Origin: Candidatus Accumulibacter contiguus
GTDB taxonomy: Bacteria > Pseudomonadota > Gammaproteobacteria > Burkholderiales > Rhodocyclaceae
Length of the DNA stretch: 64,000 bases
Direction of reading: 5' to 3'
Assembly: GCF_012940005.1 (NCBI RefSeq)
Contig: NZ_SPMX01000022.1
Coordinates: 1-64,000, forward strand
Positions within the stretch are counted from its first letter, which is position 1. Every line of letters starts with the position of its first letter. The notes under the pieces were generated by a model, which ran no database searches, had not been told where the DNA came from, and saw nothing but the letters and a program-made list of their open reading frames with translations. Below are positions 44,428 to 52,898 of this stretch, piece by piece. Made by a program: the position numbers and the translations under genes.

Positions 44428-45466
44428 CGTCCTCGTGCTGCCAGTCGATTATGCCGCCTGGCTGACCGGTATCAAGCAGCACGTCCAGAACGTCCAGCAG
44501 AGGGCTGTGCTTGCCGTCAATCGCGAGCTGGTCTTGCTGTATTGGCAGATCGGTCGCGACATCCTGGAGCGCCAGCAAGCGCAGGGCTGGGGTGCGAAGG
44601 TTATCGATCAGCTTGCCAGGGACTTGACGGCGGCGTTTCCTGACATGAAGGGTTTCTCGCGTCGAAACCTGCTCTACATGCGCAGTTTCGCCGACGCGTG
44701 GCCAGAGCCGACATTTGTGCAAGAGGTACTTGCACAATTGCCCTGGTATCACCAGGTGACCCTGCTGGACAAGCTGAAGACGCGCTCAGACCGTGAATGG
44801 TATCTCGCCAAAGCCATCGAGCACGGCTGGTCGCGCAATGTGATGTGGCATCACATTTCCACAGCGCTGCACTTGCGATCCGGCAACGCAGTGACCAACT
44901 TCGAACAACGCTGGCCGCGGCCGGATTCCGAACTGGCGCAGCAAACCCTGAAGGATCCCTACCTCTTCGATTTTCTCGGCGTGTCCGAAGATGCGCTGGA
45001 ACGGGACATCGAGGGCGCGATGGTGCGCCATGTCACCAAGCTGCTGATGGAACTGGGTGAGGGCTTTGCCTTCGCCGGCCGCCAGGTGCATGTCGAGGTG
45101 GCGGAAGAGGATTTCTACATCGATCTGCTGTTCTACAATTACCGCCTGCACCGCTTCCTGGTGGTGGAGCTCAAGGGCGGCGCCTTCAAGCCGGAACACG
45201 CCGGGCAACTCAATTTCTACGTCACGCTGGTGGATGAGCGGCTGAAGAGTGCCGACGACCAGCCCACCATCGGCTTGCTGCTCTGCAAGCAGCAGCATCG
45301 CATCGTTGCCGAATACGCCCTGCGCGGCATGACGCAGCCCATTGGCATGGCGGAATACAAGCTGCAATTGCCGGATGATCTGGCGCGCTATCTCCCCAGC
45401 ATCGAGCAGATCGAGGCCGAGTTGCAGGACGAGGCAGCGTCGGATGACGAGGACGCGCCAGCATGA
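44420..45466 (+). CDS. DUF1016 (YhcG-family) PD-(D/E)XK nuclease
   Basis: The product is 348 aa and complete. The N-terminal DUF1016 domain has VNRELVLLYWQIGRDIL, GFSRRNLLYMRSFADAW and PWYHQVTLLDKL. The C-terminal nuclease core has EDFYIDLLFYNYRLHRFLVVELKGGAFKPEHAGQLNFY, with Asp, then Glu-x-Lys, of the PD-(D/E)XK fold. Such proteins are predicted DNA endonucleases found near restriction and defence genes. A second, truncated copy of this family lies just upstream. Its stop overlaps the ATG of a pglZ 5' copy, so it once directly preceded a pglZ gene. Confidence 0.85.
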   Translation: MRDVLVLPVDYAAWLTGIKQHVQNVQQRAVLAVNRELVLLYWQIGRDILERQQAQGWGAKVIDQLARDLTAAFPDMKGFSRRNLLYMRSFADAWPEPTFVQEVLAQLPWYHQVTLLDKLKTRSDREWYLAKAIEHGWSRNVMWHHISTALHLRSGNAVTNFEQRWPRPDSELAQQTLKDPYLFDFLGVSEDALERDIEGAMVRHVTKLLMELGEGFAFAGRQVHVEVAEEDFYIDLLFYNYRLHRFLVVELKGGAFKPEHAGQLNFYVTLVDERLKSADDQPTIGLLLCKQQHRIVAEYALRGMTQPIGMAEYKLQLPDDLARYLPSIEQIEAELQDEAASDDEDAPA

Positions 45467-45603
45467 GCCAGCAACGCATCACCGACGGGCTCACCGCCGC
45501 GTTCTCCAGTCATTCTATGGTCTTCTGGCACGATGCCGACGGCGAGTTCAGGGATCTGCTGGCGAAGGCGAAGGCTGTAAAAGGAGGGGCGAGTGATGCC
45601 TGA
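45463..45603 (+). pseudogene. duplicated 5' end of pglZ joined to a pglX-like 3' tail
   Basis: The 46-residue frame starts SQQRITDGLTAAFSSHS and continues MVFWHDADGEF, almost the same as the start of the real pglZ at 47196 (TQQRITEALTTAFSSHS). Nucleotide identity over the first 87 bases is high by eye. After GEF the sequence reads RDLLAKAKAVKGGASDA, which resembles the very end of PglX (KFGDLLDSVKIVTGGASDD). It is thus a scar in which a pglZ beginning has been joined to a pglX ending. It serves as the upstream border of the AlbA_2 gene. Confidence 0.7.
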
Positions 45604-47099
45604 GCATCCATCCAACACGCTGGAGGAACTGCTGACTCAACCCGAAGGCAAAACGCTTGAATTCAAGCGCGACCTCTCGTCGCCCAAGCCCTTGCTGAAA
45701 ACCCTGGTGGCCTTTGCCAATACTGCCGGGGGACGATTGTTTGTGGGCGTGACCGATGACCACCAGGTGCTTGGCGTGGCCAACCCTTTGGATGACGAAG
45801 AGCGCTTGTGTAGCCTGATTGCCGATCGCATCGCGCCGCGCCTGGTGCCCAATGTGGAAATGATCACCGTGGCGGGCAAGACCTTGCTGGTGGTCGAGGT
45901 GTTTGTCAGCGGCACGCGCCCGCATTGGCTCAAGGCCGAGGGGCCGGAGCATGGTGTCTATGTGCGACTGGGTTCGACCAGTCGGCAGGCGGATCAGGCG
46001 CTGATTGACGAACTGCGTCGCACAGCGGACGGTGTGGCCTTTGACGAGCTGCCCATGCCCGACCTGGGCTTGGACGATCTGGATTTGGTAGCAGCCAAGC
46101 GACTGTTTCAGGGCATCAATGATCTGGACGACCAGGCGCTGCGCACGCTCAGGCTGCTTACGCCGTATCAGGGCAGGTTGGTGCCGACCAAGGGCGCGGT
46201 GCTGTTGTTTGGCAAGCAGCGCACCCAGCACTTCTCCGATGCCTGGGTGCAGTGCGGTCGCTTCGTGGGCACGGACAAGGCGGCTATCTTTGACCATATC
46301 GACTTTCATGACCCGCTGCCGCAGGCGGTGGACAGCATCATGCTGTTCCTTAAAAAGCACGCCATGCGCGGCGCTGACTTTTCCGACACCCGGCGAAAAG
46401 ATGTTTGGAGCATTCCGCTCACCCTGCTGCGCGAGGCCGTGATCAATGCTCTGGTGCATGCCGACTACTCGCAGCGCGGCGCGCCGATTCGTGTTGCCTT
46501 TTTTTGATGACCGCATCGAAATCGAAAACCCCGGCATTCTGCTGGCTGGAATGACGGTGGAGGACATGCGCCAGGGCATCTCCAAGATCCGTAACCATGT
46601 GATCGCCCGCGTGTTCCGGGAACTGAACCTGATTGAGCAGTGGGGCAGCGGAGTGCGGCGAATTTTTAGTGAAGCGTTGTCGCAGGGATTGCCTGAACCT
46701 GAAATTATTGAAGTGGGCATGCGCATGCGCGTGGTGGTGCATCTGGCCGAAGCGATCCGCCCGGTACAAGTAACCGAACAAGTAACCGAACAAGTAACCG
46801 AACAAGTAACCGAACAAGTAACCGAACAAGTAACCGAACAAGTAACCGAACAAGTAGCACGCTTCCTTGAATGCCTGAAGCAAGGCCCGCTCAGCACGCG
46901 CGAGGCGATGGAGCGTTTGGCGTTGCAGCATCGACCGACGTTTTCTGCGAACTATCTACTGCCGGCGCTGAACGCAGGATTGGTTGAAATGACTCAGCCG
47001 GAATCACCAAGAAGTCCTACCCAGAAATACCGCCTGATTGCTCCACCGTACCGCAGCGGTCGAACGCGGGTTGAACCGGAGGGATGCGGTAATGAATGA
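45596..47099 (+). CDS. AlbA_2 (Schlafen-like) ATP-binding transcriptional-regulator-like protein, one frameshift
   Basis: ATG 45596 follows GGAGGGG. The N-terminal AlbA_2 domain has EGKTLEFKRDLSSPKPLLKTLVAFANTAGGRLFVGVTDD. The middle has RRTADGVAFDELPMPDLG. REAVINALVHADYSQRGAPIRVAFF leads into the HATPase-like fold. The frame breaks in the T7 run at 46499-46505; with six T it continues FFDDRIEIENPGILLAGM and reaches 47099, giving about 500 aa. A run of seven QVTE units sits near residue 390, followed by a winged-helix-like C-terminus (REAMERLALQHRPTFSANYLLPAL). COG2865 proteins are often found with defence and toxin genes; the role is undefined. Confidence 0.75.
46767..46850 (+). repeat. 12-bp tandem repeat coding QVTE
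   Basis: Seven perfect copies of CAAGTAACCGAA, followed by a partial copy. Each encodes Gln-Val-Thr-Glu, so copy-number change by slippage keeps the frame. It lies inside the AlbA_2 gene in the linker before its winged helix. Confidence 0.9.
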
Positions 47100-47195
47100 G
47101 GCTACTGACACCGATTTGTGCACGAGCCTGTTGCACAATCGCTCTCGTGTAGGCCCCGACGATTCCCGGCCAGGGCACTTTACGGCGGGAATCCA

Positions 47196-49807
47196 ATGAC
47201 CCAGCAACGCATCACCGAAGCACTGACCACCGCGTTCTCCAGCCATTCGATTGTCTTCTGGCACGATGCCGACGGCGAGTTCTCTTTCTCCGTCAGGAAC
47301 CTCTTGCCCGAGGGTATCGAACTGCTCTATCTCGACGACCTGCCGGCCTTGTCGATCAAGCTTCAACTGGAGCGCGCGACGCCTCGGGCCAGGTTCCTCC
47401 TCTACAGCGCCAAACCGGTTCCCGACCCAGCCAGCGACTGGCTGCTGGACATCCGGCTGCGCAGCAGGAGCTTCCACGCCGACAATGCGTCGATCCTGCT
47501 GGAGGATCTCGGCCTGAGCTCGCAGCAACTGCGAGCACACCTGAAAGAGCGCGCCAAGTTCCTCAAATCAAAGGATCGTGTCGACCGCCTCAAGCGCTGG
47601 GTTACGCCCAACGATGCCGCCGGGGATCTTGACCGCAAGATGATCGCGGTATTGGCAAGAGCCGAGCAACCGGAACTTTCCGGCATCCTGCTGCGGCTTT
47701 TCTCTGCCCTCGTCCAGGACGGCGTCGCCAATCTGGATGCCGAACCGAAGGCGTGGACCGACATCGTCGCCAATGACCTGATGGACTCGTTCTGGGTCCT
47801 GGTCGAACAGGAAATGGGCTATCGCGATGCCGCGCCGACGCTTCGGGATCTACTGTTCCGGATCCTGGTGACGGATTTTTCGCGGACCGTCAGCGGTTCC
47901 TGTCCTGCGCAGTTGTCGCATTTCATCCTCAACGACAAGGCACGCGCGGCGAATGCCTCGGTCTTTGTTGCCGGATGGCGGTCGCACATGCAGCACTTCG
48001 GCAGCTACGACGCCTTGTCCGGCAAGGTGGCTCGCGAACTGGGGCTGAGCGCGGTAATTGCCGGTCTGCCCGCTGAATCGTTGGCGGAATCGATGACTTT
48101 CGAGGAAGTCGAGCGGCGCATCATCCAGGACCTCAAGGACCGCATCATCGCCGGTGCCGGTGCCGACATGGACACCCTGCGCGAATTGATCGCCCGTCGT
48201 CGCGACGGCCATTGGGCCAACAAGCTGCTGGCGCACTCCAGCGCGACGACACGCGCCTTGGCGTCGTGTTACGACGCGCTGGAAGCGGCGACCAGCTTCT
48301 TCGAGCTGAAGGAGAAGTTCAACGCCGGATTCGGTTTCGCCAACGCCGAGGCCGGCTTGACGGCGTACCAGTCCGGGCTGTTCCGCTTCGATCAACTCTA
48401 CAGGCAGATCAACCATGCTGCCGATGGTGTCGAGCCGACGGGTTGGGCCTTGTTGCATGAGCTTCGCGAGCGCATCGAGAGCGCCTATTCGGGTTGGTTC
48501 GTGCCGCAGTTGGGATCTGCCTGGAGCAAGGTGCTGGAGGGCAGCGACGGGCTGCTATCACGCTGGAAGACCGGTGCCTGGGTCAATCAGCCGGACTTCT
48601 TCGAGCAGCACGTCATGGCGCATCTGGAGGCAGGAATCCGCCGCGTGTTCGTGGTGATCTCCGACGCGTTCCGCTATGAGGCGGCGGAAGAGCTGGTGCG
48701 CGAGATTAACGGCAAGAGCCGCTTCAAGGCGGCCCTGACAGCCATGCTCGGGGTGCTGCCGAGTTATACCGCGCTCGGCATGGCGTCGCTGTTGCCGCAC
48801 CATACGCTGGCCTACAGGAAGAACAGCAACCTCGATGTGATGGCCGACGATGCCGTGGTTTCCACGCTGGAGCAGCGTAGCGCACATCTCTCCAAATATC
48901 AGGCGTTGCCGTCAAGGCCGATGAACTGCTTGCCATGGGCAAGGACAAGGGCCGGGAATTTGTTCGCGACCACCGTGTAATCTACGTCTATCACGACAGG
49001 ATCGACCTGCTGGGCGACAAGCAAGGCTCGGAGGGGCAGACCTTCGACGCCGTGGCGCAGACGCTGACGGAACTCAATCAGCTCGCCACCTTCATCGTCA
49101 ACAGCCTCAATGGGTCGCTGGTACTGATCACGGCCGATCATGGCTTTCTCTACCAGGAATCGGCGCTCGACGACGCCGACAAGTCCACACTCGGCGACAA
49201 GCCGGAAGGCACGTTACGGGCGAAGAAGCGCTACCTGCTGGGGCAAGGAATCGGCCAGAACAGCAAGGCGTGGTGCGGCAATACGGCCGTCACGGCGGGG
49301 ACGACAGCGGGTGAGGGCAGCATGGATTTCTGGGTGCCGAAAGGGGCTGCCCGCTTTCACTTTGCCGGCGGCGCCCGCTTTGTGCATGGCAGCGCCATGC
49401 CGCAGGAGATCGTGATCCCGGTGATCACCCTGCGCGAAAGTGAAAACCAGTCGGCCAGGACGCGCGCGGTGGAATTCAGCCTGCTGGGCTCGTCGAACAA
49501 GGTGGTCACGAACAAGCAGCGCTTCGAATTCATCCAGACGGAACCGGTTTCGGAACGGGTATTGGCAAGGTCGGTGCTGGTCTCCCTGCGCGACGGGGAG
49601 ACGATGATCAGCGACGAACAGCCGGTGACCTTCGACAGCAGTTCCGGCCTGATGGACGAACGCAAGCGCTCGGTGATCCTGACCATCAGGTTCGGTCAAT
49701 ACGACAAGAGCAAAGACCATTTCCTGATTGCCCGTGACACCCAGACCAGGGTCGAAGTGATGCGGATTCCGCTCAAGGTGGATCTGGCCTTCGCCAACGA
49801 CTTCTAG
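47196..49807 (+). CDS. pglZ: BREX phosphatase-fold protein PglZ, broken by one frameshift
   Basis: From ATG 47196 the product would be about 870 aa. VFVVISDAFRYEAAEELV (about residue 490) and VLITADHGFLYQ are the metal-site motifs of the PglZ/alkaline-phosphatase superfamily. The frame ends early at 48980. At 48902-48903 the sequence CAGGCG reads correctly as CAGGGCG, giving SKYQGVAVKADELLAMGKDKG and restoring the rest to 49807. So one G is missing from a short G run. PglZ is essential for BREX defence and probably works with BrxB, BrxC and PglX. An extra copy of its 5' end is at 45463. Confidence 0.9.
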
Positions 49808-49815
49808 AACCGATC

Positions 49816-51858
49816 ATGACTGAACAACTCCCCGAGAACGACGCCGATCTCGATGCCCTGCTGAATCGGCATTTCGCCGGCAAGGTGGTGCGCAAGGATC
49901 TGACCAAGCTGATCAAGGAAGGGGCCAATGTTCCCGTCTATGTCCTCGAATACCTGCTCGGGATGTACTGCGCGTCCGATGATCAGGCGACCATCGACTC
50001 CGGTCTGGTCAATGTAAAGCGGATTCTCAGCGAGAACTATGTTCGGCCCGACGAAGCCGAGAAGGTCAAGTCGAAGATCCGCGAGAGCGGCAGTTACAAG
50101 GTCATCGACAAGGTGACGGTCAGGCTCAATGAAAAGCGCGATGCCTATGAGGCGCTGCTGTCCAATCTCGGGGTCAGGAATGCCGAGATTTCAGATACCT
50201 ACGTTCGCCAGTTCGAAAAGCTGCTGGTGGGCGGCATCTGGTGCATCGTGACGCTCCAGTATCGATTCGAGGAGAACCAGAAGGGCTCGCCATTCCAGGT
50301 CACCGATCTGAAACCGATCCAGATGCCCACCATGGACATGCCAGGGCTGTTCGAAGGGCGCAAGGCCTTCACGGAAGCACTCTGGATCGATGCGCTGATC
50401 CGCTCAACGGGCATGGAGCCCTCCTGCTTCAAGGATCGCGTGAAGTGGCATTTGCTGGCGCGGATGATTCCGCTGGTCGAGAACAATTACAACTTCTGCG
50501 AACTCGGCCCGCGCGGCACCGGCAAGAGCCACCTCTACAAGGAGATCAGCCCGAACAGCATTCTGGTTTCGGGTGGGCAGACCACGGTCGCCAACCTGTT
50601 CTACCACATGGCGGCGCGCAAGGTCGGCCTGGTCGGCCTGTGGGACGTGGTGGCCTTCGATGAGGTGGCCGGGATCAACTTCAAGGATCAGGACGGCGTC
50701 CAGATCATGAAGGACTTCATGGCCAGCGGATCATTCTCGCGGGGACGCGAGGCGATCAGCGCGAACGCGGCGATGGTCTTCGTCGGCAACCTCCCGCAAG
50801 GCCAGACGGTCGAGTCGCTGGTCAAGACCAGCCACCTGTTCAGACCCTTCCCCGAGGTGATGATCGACTCGGCGTTCTTTGACCGCTTCCACGCCTATGT
50901 GCCGGGCTGGGAGATCCCGAAAATGCGCCCGGAGTTTTTCACGAACCAGTACGGGCTGATCGTCGATTACCTGGCCGAGTACCTGCGCGAAATGCGCAAG
51001 TACACCTTCGCCGACGCCATCGACAAGTGGTTCAAGCTCGGCAACAACCTGAATCAGCGCGACACCATCGCCGTACGCCGGACGGTGTCGGGCCTGCTGA
51101 AGCTGATCTGTCCCGCCGGCGATTACCACAAGGAGATCGTGAGGAAGTGTCTTGAGTACGCGCTGGAAGTCCGCCGGCGCGTGAAGGAGCAGCTCAAGAA
51201 GATCGGCGGCATGGAGTTCTACGACGTGCACTTCTCCTACATCGACCTTGAGGATAGTCAGGAGCGTTTTGTTGCCGTTCCCGAACAATCGAGCGGCGCA
51301 CTGATTCCGGATGGCCGCCTCGCACCGGGAGCGCTGCACACGATCAGCATGGGAACGTCCGAAATGCCGGGGATCTACCGTATCGAAATTCAAACCATCG
51401 CCGGCGGTGGAAAAGTATCAGCGTCGGGTGCTGCACCACGCGAACCGGTGCGGGTTGCCTTCGACTATTTCAAGGCCAATTCCTCGCGCATCAGCGCATC
51501 GATCAAGCCAGGCGAACACGATTTCCACCTGCAGCTGCTCGAGTTGCAGAATGCGGGTGCGCCGCAGTCATTCACGCTTGCCAGCTTCATTGCCCTTTGC
51601 TCGGCAGCGCTGGGCCGCCCGGTTCAGTCGCAGATGGCAATCATGGGTGACATGAGCCTTGGCGGTACGGTGGTGCAGGTGCGCAATCTTGCCGAAAGCC
51701 TGCAGCTTGCGTTTGACGCCGGGGCGAAGAAGATACTGTTGCCAATGTCCAGTGTTGGCGATATTCCCAGCGTTCCGGGGGAACTGTTCGCCAAATTCCA
51801 GACCAGTTTCTATTCCGATCCGGTGGATGCGGTATTCAAGGCGATTGGGGTTGAGTGA
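49816..51858 (+). CDS. brxL: BREX Lon-like AAA+ protein BrxL
   Basis: The product is 680 aa and intact. The N-terminus has ALLNRHFAGKVVRKDLTKLIKEGANVP, the typical BrxL beginning. Walker A is FCELGPRGTGKSHLYKE, and VVAFDEVAG is Walker B. The C-terminal region (LGRPVQSQMAIMGDMSLGGTV, KKILLPMSSVGDIPSVP) is the Lon-protease-like domain. BrxL forms hexameric DNA-bound assemblies and is needed for phage exclusion but not for methylation. It starts eight bases after the pglZ stop and closes the type I operon. Confidence 0.94.
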   Translation: MTEQLPENDADLDALLNRHFAGKVVRKDLTKLIKEGANVPVYVLEYLLGMYCASDDQATIDSGLVNVKRILSENYVRPDEAEKVKSKIRESGSYKVIDKVTVRLNEKRDAYEALLSNLGVRNAEISDTYVRQFEKLLVGGIWCIVTLQYRFEENQKGSPFQVTDLKPIQMPTMDMPGLFEGRKAFTEALWIDALIRSTGMEPSCFKDRVKWHLLARMIPLVENNYNFCELGPRGTGKSHLYKEISPNSILVSGGQTTVANLFYHMAARKVGLVGLWDVVAFDEVAGINFKDQDGVQIMKDFMASGSFSRGREAISANAAMVFVGNLPQGQTVESLVKTSHLFRPFPEVMIDSAFFDRFHAYVPGWEIPKMRPEFFTNQYGLIVDYLAEYLREMRKYTFADAIDKWFKLGNNLNQRDTIAVRRTVSGLLKLICPAGDYHKEIVRKCLEYALEVRRRVKEQLKKIGGMEFYDVHFSYIDLEDSQERFVAVPEQSSGALIPDGRLAPGALHTISMGTSEMPGIYRIEIQTIAGGGKVSASGAAPREPVRVAFDYFKANSSRISASIKPGEHDFHLQLLELQNAGAPQSFTLASFIALCSAALGRPVQSQMAIMGDMSLGGTVVQVRNLAESLQLAFDAGAKKILLPMSSVGDIPSVPGELFAKFQTSFYSDPVDAVFKAIGVE

Positions 51859-51882
51859 GGTGAGTCTTGAGGAAGACGGTTC

Positions 51883-52087
51883 ATGAAAAGCGCTTTGTTC
51901 GTTGATTTCGACAACATTCCGGTCTGCGCCGCCTTGACCCGCCAGAACAGGGGCGAGGAGATGGATGCTCTCTGCCGAGAGCATGACGTTCCCTTCTTTG
52001 TCTGGCGGAGATCAAGCCGCTATTACTTGTCGAAGGGTGTCGGTCGCGGCGTATTGTCCGCGGACGGCAGCAGCAGGGGGATCTTGA
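51883..52087 (+). pseudogene. 5' fragment of a NYN-domain gene and unrelated sequence
   Basis: ATG 51883 opens MKSALFVDFDNI, the first strand and catalytic Asp of NYN (PIN-like) RNases. After about ten residues the family resemblance ends and a different sequence (EEMDALCREHDVPFFVWRRSS) continues without an identifiable domain. A perfect hairpin TGCTCTC-TGCC-GAGAGCA lies at 51967-51984. It appears to be a patchwork at the right border of the BREX island. Confidence 0.45.
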
Positions 52088-52141
52088 TCGATGCCGACGG
52101 CTACATCACCTACGTCGGCCGCGCCGACGACGTGTTCAAGG
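52088..52141 (+). repeat. 54-bp direct repeat, right copy (isolated)
   Basis: Exact copy of 32228-32281. Both flanks are unrelated to the acyl-CoA synthetase gene: the NYN-fragment patch on the left and a SleB-type gene on the right. The copy is thus an island of 54 bases, either an insertion scar or an assembly artefact. Confidence 0.95.
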
Positions 52142-52172
52142 ATGCGGGCGGGGCAGGGGACGGGCAGGGCCA

Positions 52173-52898
52173 TTGGCGACAGCCGCCGTGGCGGCGCTGG
52201 CCTGCGGATTGCTGGCGGCGCACGCGGCATTTGCCGAGGACCTGCCGTCGTGTCTGCGACGCGTGGCGGAGCAGGCACCACAGGAGGTGCTTCTCGCCGT
52301 CCGGCCGGGCGACGAGGAACTGCTGGCCCGGCTGGTGTACGCCGAGGCGCGGTCGACCGGCTTCGCCGGCGATCCGCGGGTGGCGCGCGGAATCGCCTGG
52401 GGCGTGATGAACCGGGTGCGTCTGGGCGAAGTGTCGGCAAGCGCGCGTCGGCGATACGGCAGCGGGGTCGCCGGGGTGATCTTCCAGCCGCAGCAGTTCA
52501 ACCCGGCGGTCTCGCGACGTTCGCCCTTCGCCGCCGGCTTTCTCTGCCCGCAGGACGCGGCGGCGTGGCGGCTCGCCTTCGCAGCGGCCGGCATGGCGCT
52601 GCGCGGACACGACGCCGAATCAATCGCTTGCGATGCGGCAGTTGACCGGCATCTGCCGCCGCGGCGGTCCGCGTACCGGCAACAGGCGACGGGCGAGCAC
52701 CATCTCAGCGGGGCACGGTGCCCCATGTGGCCGCTGCGGGCTGCGCGTCAGGGGCCTGCAGCGGCAGTTCGAGGACAAAGGTGGTTCCCGTGCCGGGTGT
52801 GCTGCGCGCCTCGATGCGGCCGCCGAGCACCCGGGTGGCGATGCTGTAGACGATGTGCAGGCCGAGGCCGCTGCCGCCTTGGCCGAGGCGGGTCGTGA
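52173..52898 (+). CDS. SleB-type cell-wall hydrolase, ends uncertain
   Basis: TTG 52173 opens a signal-peptide-like stretch (AALACGLLAAHAAFAEDLPS). LARLVYAEARSTGFAGDPRVARGIAWGVMNRVRLG and VIFQPQQFNPAVSR match the SleB/Hydrolase_2 family, which cleaves peptidoglycan (N-acetylmuramyl linkages) using the Glu of YAEAR. After about residue 145 (GMALRG) the expected Tyr/Phe-rich end is absent. The frame runs into the oppositely oriented sensor kinase gene, which begins to overlap at 52705, so the last 190 bases are not credible. The 5' side also abuts the foreign 54-bp repeat. The gene may be truncated at both ends. Confidence 0.55.
   Translation: MATAAVAALACGLLAAHAAFAEDLPSCLRRVAEQAPQEVLLAVRPGDEELLARLVYAEARSTGFAGDPRVARGIAWGVMNRVRLGEVSASARRRYGSGVAGVIFQPQQFNPAVSRRSPFAAGFLCPQDAAAWRLAFAAAGMALRGHDAESIACDAAVDRHLPPRRSAYRQQATGEHHLSGARCPMWPLRAARQGPAAAVRGQRWFPCRVCCAPRCGRRAPGWRCCRRCAGRGRCRLGRGGS

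Noticed and set aside
46767-46850. CRISPR array
   Set aside because: Units are 12 bp, contiguous, without spacers, and lie in frame within a coding sequence.
32228-52141. 54-bp repeats as attL/attR of an integrative element
   Set aside because: The right copy is not followed by the remainder of the ligase gene and no integrase lies inside, so classical site-specific integration is not supported.
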